Shown here: positions 60,961 to 64,000 of the stretch, piece by piece
Position numbering within the stretch: position 1 is the stretch's first letter
Layout: each line of letters starts with the position of its first letter
DNA from: Phorcus lineatus
Taxonomy: Eukaryota > Mollusca > Gastropoda > Trochida > Trochidae
Assembly: GCA_921293015.1 (NCBI GenBank)
Contig: OV121088.1
Location: 23,349,645-23,413,644, forward strand
Reading direction: 5' to 3'
Length of the DNA stretch: 64,000 nucleotides
Notes under the pieces: generated by a model
The model's input: only the letters and a program-made list of their open reading frames with translations
What the model was told of the DNA's origin: nothing
Databases searched by the model: none
Translations under genes and position numbers: made by a program

Positions 60961-63900
60961 TTTGGTTTGTTTTGTTTGATGTGTAGCACACATTGGTTGA
61001 TGGCAGTATATTGCCAGCATGAAAAGAGCCTGACTTTTTTGCAAAACAACAAAATGAACCGAAATACCTTGGTTATATTTTCATAAAACTAAAGTTGGTT
61101 TGTCAAGTTGCCAAATATAGCCATTAGAGAAAGTTCACCAAGGAAAGTGAGAAGATGAGCCTTGAAAGTCAATCAAAACTTTCCTTCAACCCATCATCCT
61201 TCAGTCACTCATTACTTGATTTTCTTTCACTTGTAGCATGTGGTTGAGCATGCATAGGGAAGATATATCAAATAAGAGTTGAGATTTTATGCACGGACAT
61301 TTGAATAGGTTAAAACAATCCTCATCGTTTATTCAGAAAAACTTCTATTGAAACAACCGTCATCAGTCATTAAGAAAAAACTATCTTGTTTATTAAGCAA
61401 AAACCACACCTTTATCCCCTATCAAAGGTTACTCAACACTTTTCTCCACTCATAATGTTTGTCACAATTGGAACATTTTCTTGTGCCAATTGTGGAGAAC
61501 ACTGATTGATCAGGGCTGTATCAGGAGGAGGAGGCGTCACCCCCTCCACCCCCCACACCCCATGTTTTCATAACCACATTTCACATAATAAAACAGATCT
61601 TGACCTCTGTAGCTCTTCCGGCTTATATGCTTATAAAAAACATATATATATATATAATAGAAATTTGACCCCCTAACTTCTAAAATTGGTGCAAGGGGCC
61701 TATTGGTTCCAGTCAAAGTTATGAAATTGGTGACATTGTCTTAAACAAAGAATTCTGTCTGTTGTATTGTCTATTGTTCCATCAAGTTTTGAAATCTACT
61801 TATTACAGAGGTCACATGGGAAGATACAATTTGAATAACCTCTGAGGGAGAAAATATGGTGATTATTATCATATTGTTATGGAATTGGAGTCATTTTGAT
61901 AATTTTCTGTTTTTAAAAAAACAAAAGTAATCATGGATATTAACATAATGTTTTATTTCAACTAATCAATGTTGCCACAAAATTAAGACTGTGAAACAGA
62001 AAAAAGCATCATAACAACTTGCACGAACACAAAATTCATTACAAATTTTATTGACACTGCTATGCATCCTTTGAGGGATTTCCAATATTATCACAAACAT
62101 GTATTTAGCATTACATAAGACGTCATAGCAACAAAGATGAAACGAAAACGAAAGAATAAAAAGAGTTGGATAATTGTGTTGAAAACATAATGTAGATTTT
62201 TCAAAAATGTGTAGATTTTAAAAAGTGTTTAAAATAGTTGTTACTGTACATTGGAAGGTAATTTGGCAAGAATTAAGTAAAATATTCAAGTCTTTCGTGT
62301 TTCTTAATCTAAAGTTGAGGAGTTATGTATCCTTAAAAAATGTTGATTAGGACTTGAAAAGTTGTTTTTTTCAGAAATACAGTGAATAAGTAAATGAGTT
62401 GAAATTAACAATAGAATAGCACCAAAGTTTATAAATGAAAATTTATTTCTTATTTCAGCGAGTTGGAAAATTGTGTTTTTTTCAGCACAGTACGTACCCA
62501 AGCAGATACATCATAGTCAAAAACACTTCAAATCCTAGCACAACTTTCCTAGCACTAGACCAAAAGTTAATTGCTTTGAGACCAAATTATCAAGGTAGAT
62601 AATATCAAATTGAAATATTTACCATAATTTTTTCACATCAACACAAAAAATTCAAAATCATGTTAAAACTTGTATGAGTACTTCTGAATGACCATACTTT
62701 AAAGATGATCTAAAAAATATGTTTTGGGACTAGATATGTTGAATAAATACACAGGCAATATGTACAAGAATGAACTCAACCCAAGACATTTTGAGTCATT
62801 AAATGCTATGGTTACAATATCGATTCACCTCAGACTTTCGTCCGATATAGATTAAAAAAAAACAATCTAATTGTTCCAAATCACTATTGTGTTTTGGTTG
62901 TCTCAAACTTGTTTCAATAGTTATAATAAAGTGTTGTGCTGTAATCTTAAAACTCTATTATGAAATATCTTATTGTTAATGCTTTTATTGATGGCGGGTT
63001 TATATACAACTAAATATTATCTGCAGCTCAATTTTAACTTTTGTTTATAAATAGAATATAAAATAACAAGTACCTTTTCATCATAGAAGATAAAACATTT
63101 TTATCAATAGAGTAGCTTATACTTTTTGGAATGTGGAAGACCTTTTATTCATTCTACAGCCAGAAAACTGTCTTTTCTTTGTAGCACTATTTCTGAGTAT
63201 AATGATAACTTATTTGGCGAGTACAAACATTTTTTTTTTTTAAATGTACAAGATATTATTTGAAAGTGGTCTGCCTTTTACATATTCTAGAAACTGACCA
63301 CCTTTACAAAACAATCATGTCAGGAGGGAATTCCCTTTATAAAGATCATTAAAATTCAAGCTCCATAGCTCATACAGTATCGCAAGATCCACTTCGATTG
63401 CCAAATCAATTGGTTGATTCTTTAGGAAATTTTCAACAACTATAAACAATGCCTTATCAACATTTACTTTTATAACCATTGCAGGGCAATTGTTTGTCTT
63501 TTAATCTAACTCAACCCTCCAACTTATAGTTCTTGTTAAGATTTAGTAGACGATTTAGGAAGATAGTGGCATTATCAAAAGAAGTTGCTTAGTACCTGAA
63601 AATGTAATGAGAGTGATCTCCCTTTGATACTAAGCAGTTAGGTGCCAAAATTATCCTCCCTTTGTTAACAATCTCTTATAAGTGACCCTCCTTTGATAGA
63701 TTAACAACAGAGTGACCCCCCCTTTGCTAACTAACCACAAGAAGTGACAAGAATGATCTCCCTTTGTTCAAGATCTTTCTTTTGAGAAAAAGTTATCCAA
63801 GGAAAATAAATCTGACATGTGCGTTCAGCTCAAAATGACCAAAGACAGGAAAGATATATTAAACAGATACAATTTCTCTGAAAAGCATCCTGAAAACATC

Positions 63901-64000
63901 AAACATCCTACAGCACACATGTAATGGGTATTTGTTCTCCAATTTATAAAAGTTGCGGTTTAAATTCATATATCTAGGCCTATTACTTGACTGTAATTTA
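60961..64000. other. Intergenic AT-rich sequence
   Basis: No coding exon with family resemblance found on either strand. It includes short TA runs near 61645 and an array of CTCCCTTTG words at 63604-63775. Confidence 0.5.
63604..63775 (+). repeat. Degenerate array of GATCTCCCTTTG-type motifs
   Basis: Five spaced copies of a TGAYCTCCCTTTG(T)TAAC core (near 63613, 63650, 63683, 63710 and 63752), separated by 30-45 bases. The same word appears singly beside splice junctions elsewhere in this window. Confidence 0.6.

Overview
This is animal nuclear DNA with spliced genes, AT-rich introns and many transposons. It looks molluscan, probably a gastropod. The reasons are a huntingtin gene with no polyglutamine tract, a DIRS retrotransposon, and short dispersed repeats of a style I associate with marine snails. 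The species is an inference and not proven.

Layout. (1) 1-2057, plus strand: the 3' part of a small secreted-protein gene that resembles the N-terminal half of meteorin (tentative). A decayed duplicate of its last exon lies inside its last intron. (2) 2058-9502: no gene recognised; it holds a near-perfect 162-bp foldback hairpin at 7683-7844 and a few short repeats. (3) 9503-49638, minus strand: a complete huntingtin (HTT) gene. I could place 53 coding exons. Every junction I checked keeps phase, giving about 2,990 residues. Fifty-one introns are GT-AG. The last looks like a minor-class (U12) intron with no usable AG. (4) About 49.6-51.4 kb: the head-to-head interval between HTT and UBLCP1, with a probable shared promoter near 50.95-51.0 kb. 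(5) 51406-57984, plus strand: a complete UBLCP1 gene (ubiquitin-like domain CTD phosphatase), nine coding exons, 338 residues. (6) 57985-64000: UBLCP1 3' UTR and intergenic DNA with degenerate tandem repeats.

Mobile elements sit mainly inside HTT introns. Intron 13 holds a 7.2-kb DIRS tyrosine-recombinase retrotransposon in HTT orientation, with 203-bp inverted terminal repeats that look identical and a textbook internal complementary region. Inside the DIRS, a 1.39-kb CACTG-ended element with a 4-bp target duplication splits the reverse transcriptase reading frame. Intron 17 holds a piggyBac-like TTAA element, itself split by a 916-bp hAT-like element with an 8-bp duplication. Intron 48 ends in eight 42-bp repeats that each carry a copy of the 3' splice site of the next exon.

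HTT (a HEAT-repeat scaffold) and UBLCP1 (a nuclear proteasome phosphatase) are both broadly expressed cellular genes; their only link here is the probable shared promoter. The most unusual signals are the splice-site minisatellite, the odd last HTT intron, the nested transposons, and a recurring TCTCCCTTTG-type motif found beside splice junctions in both genes.
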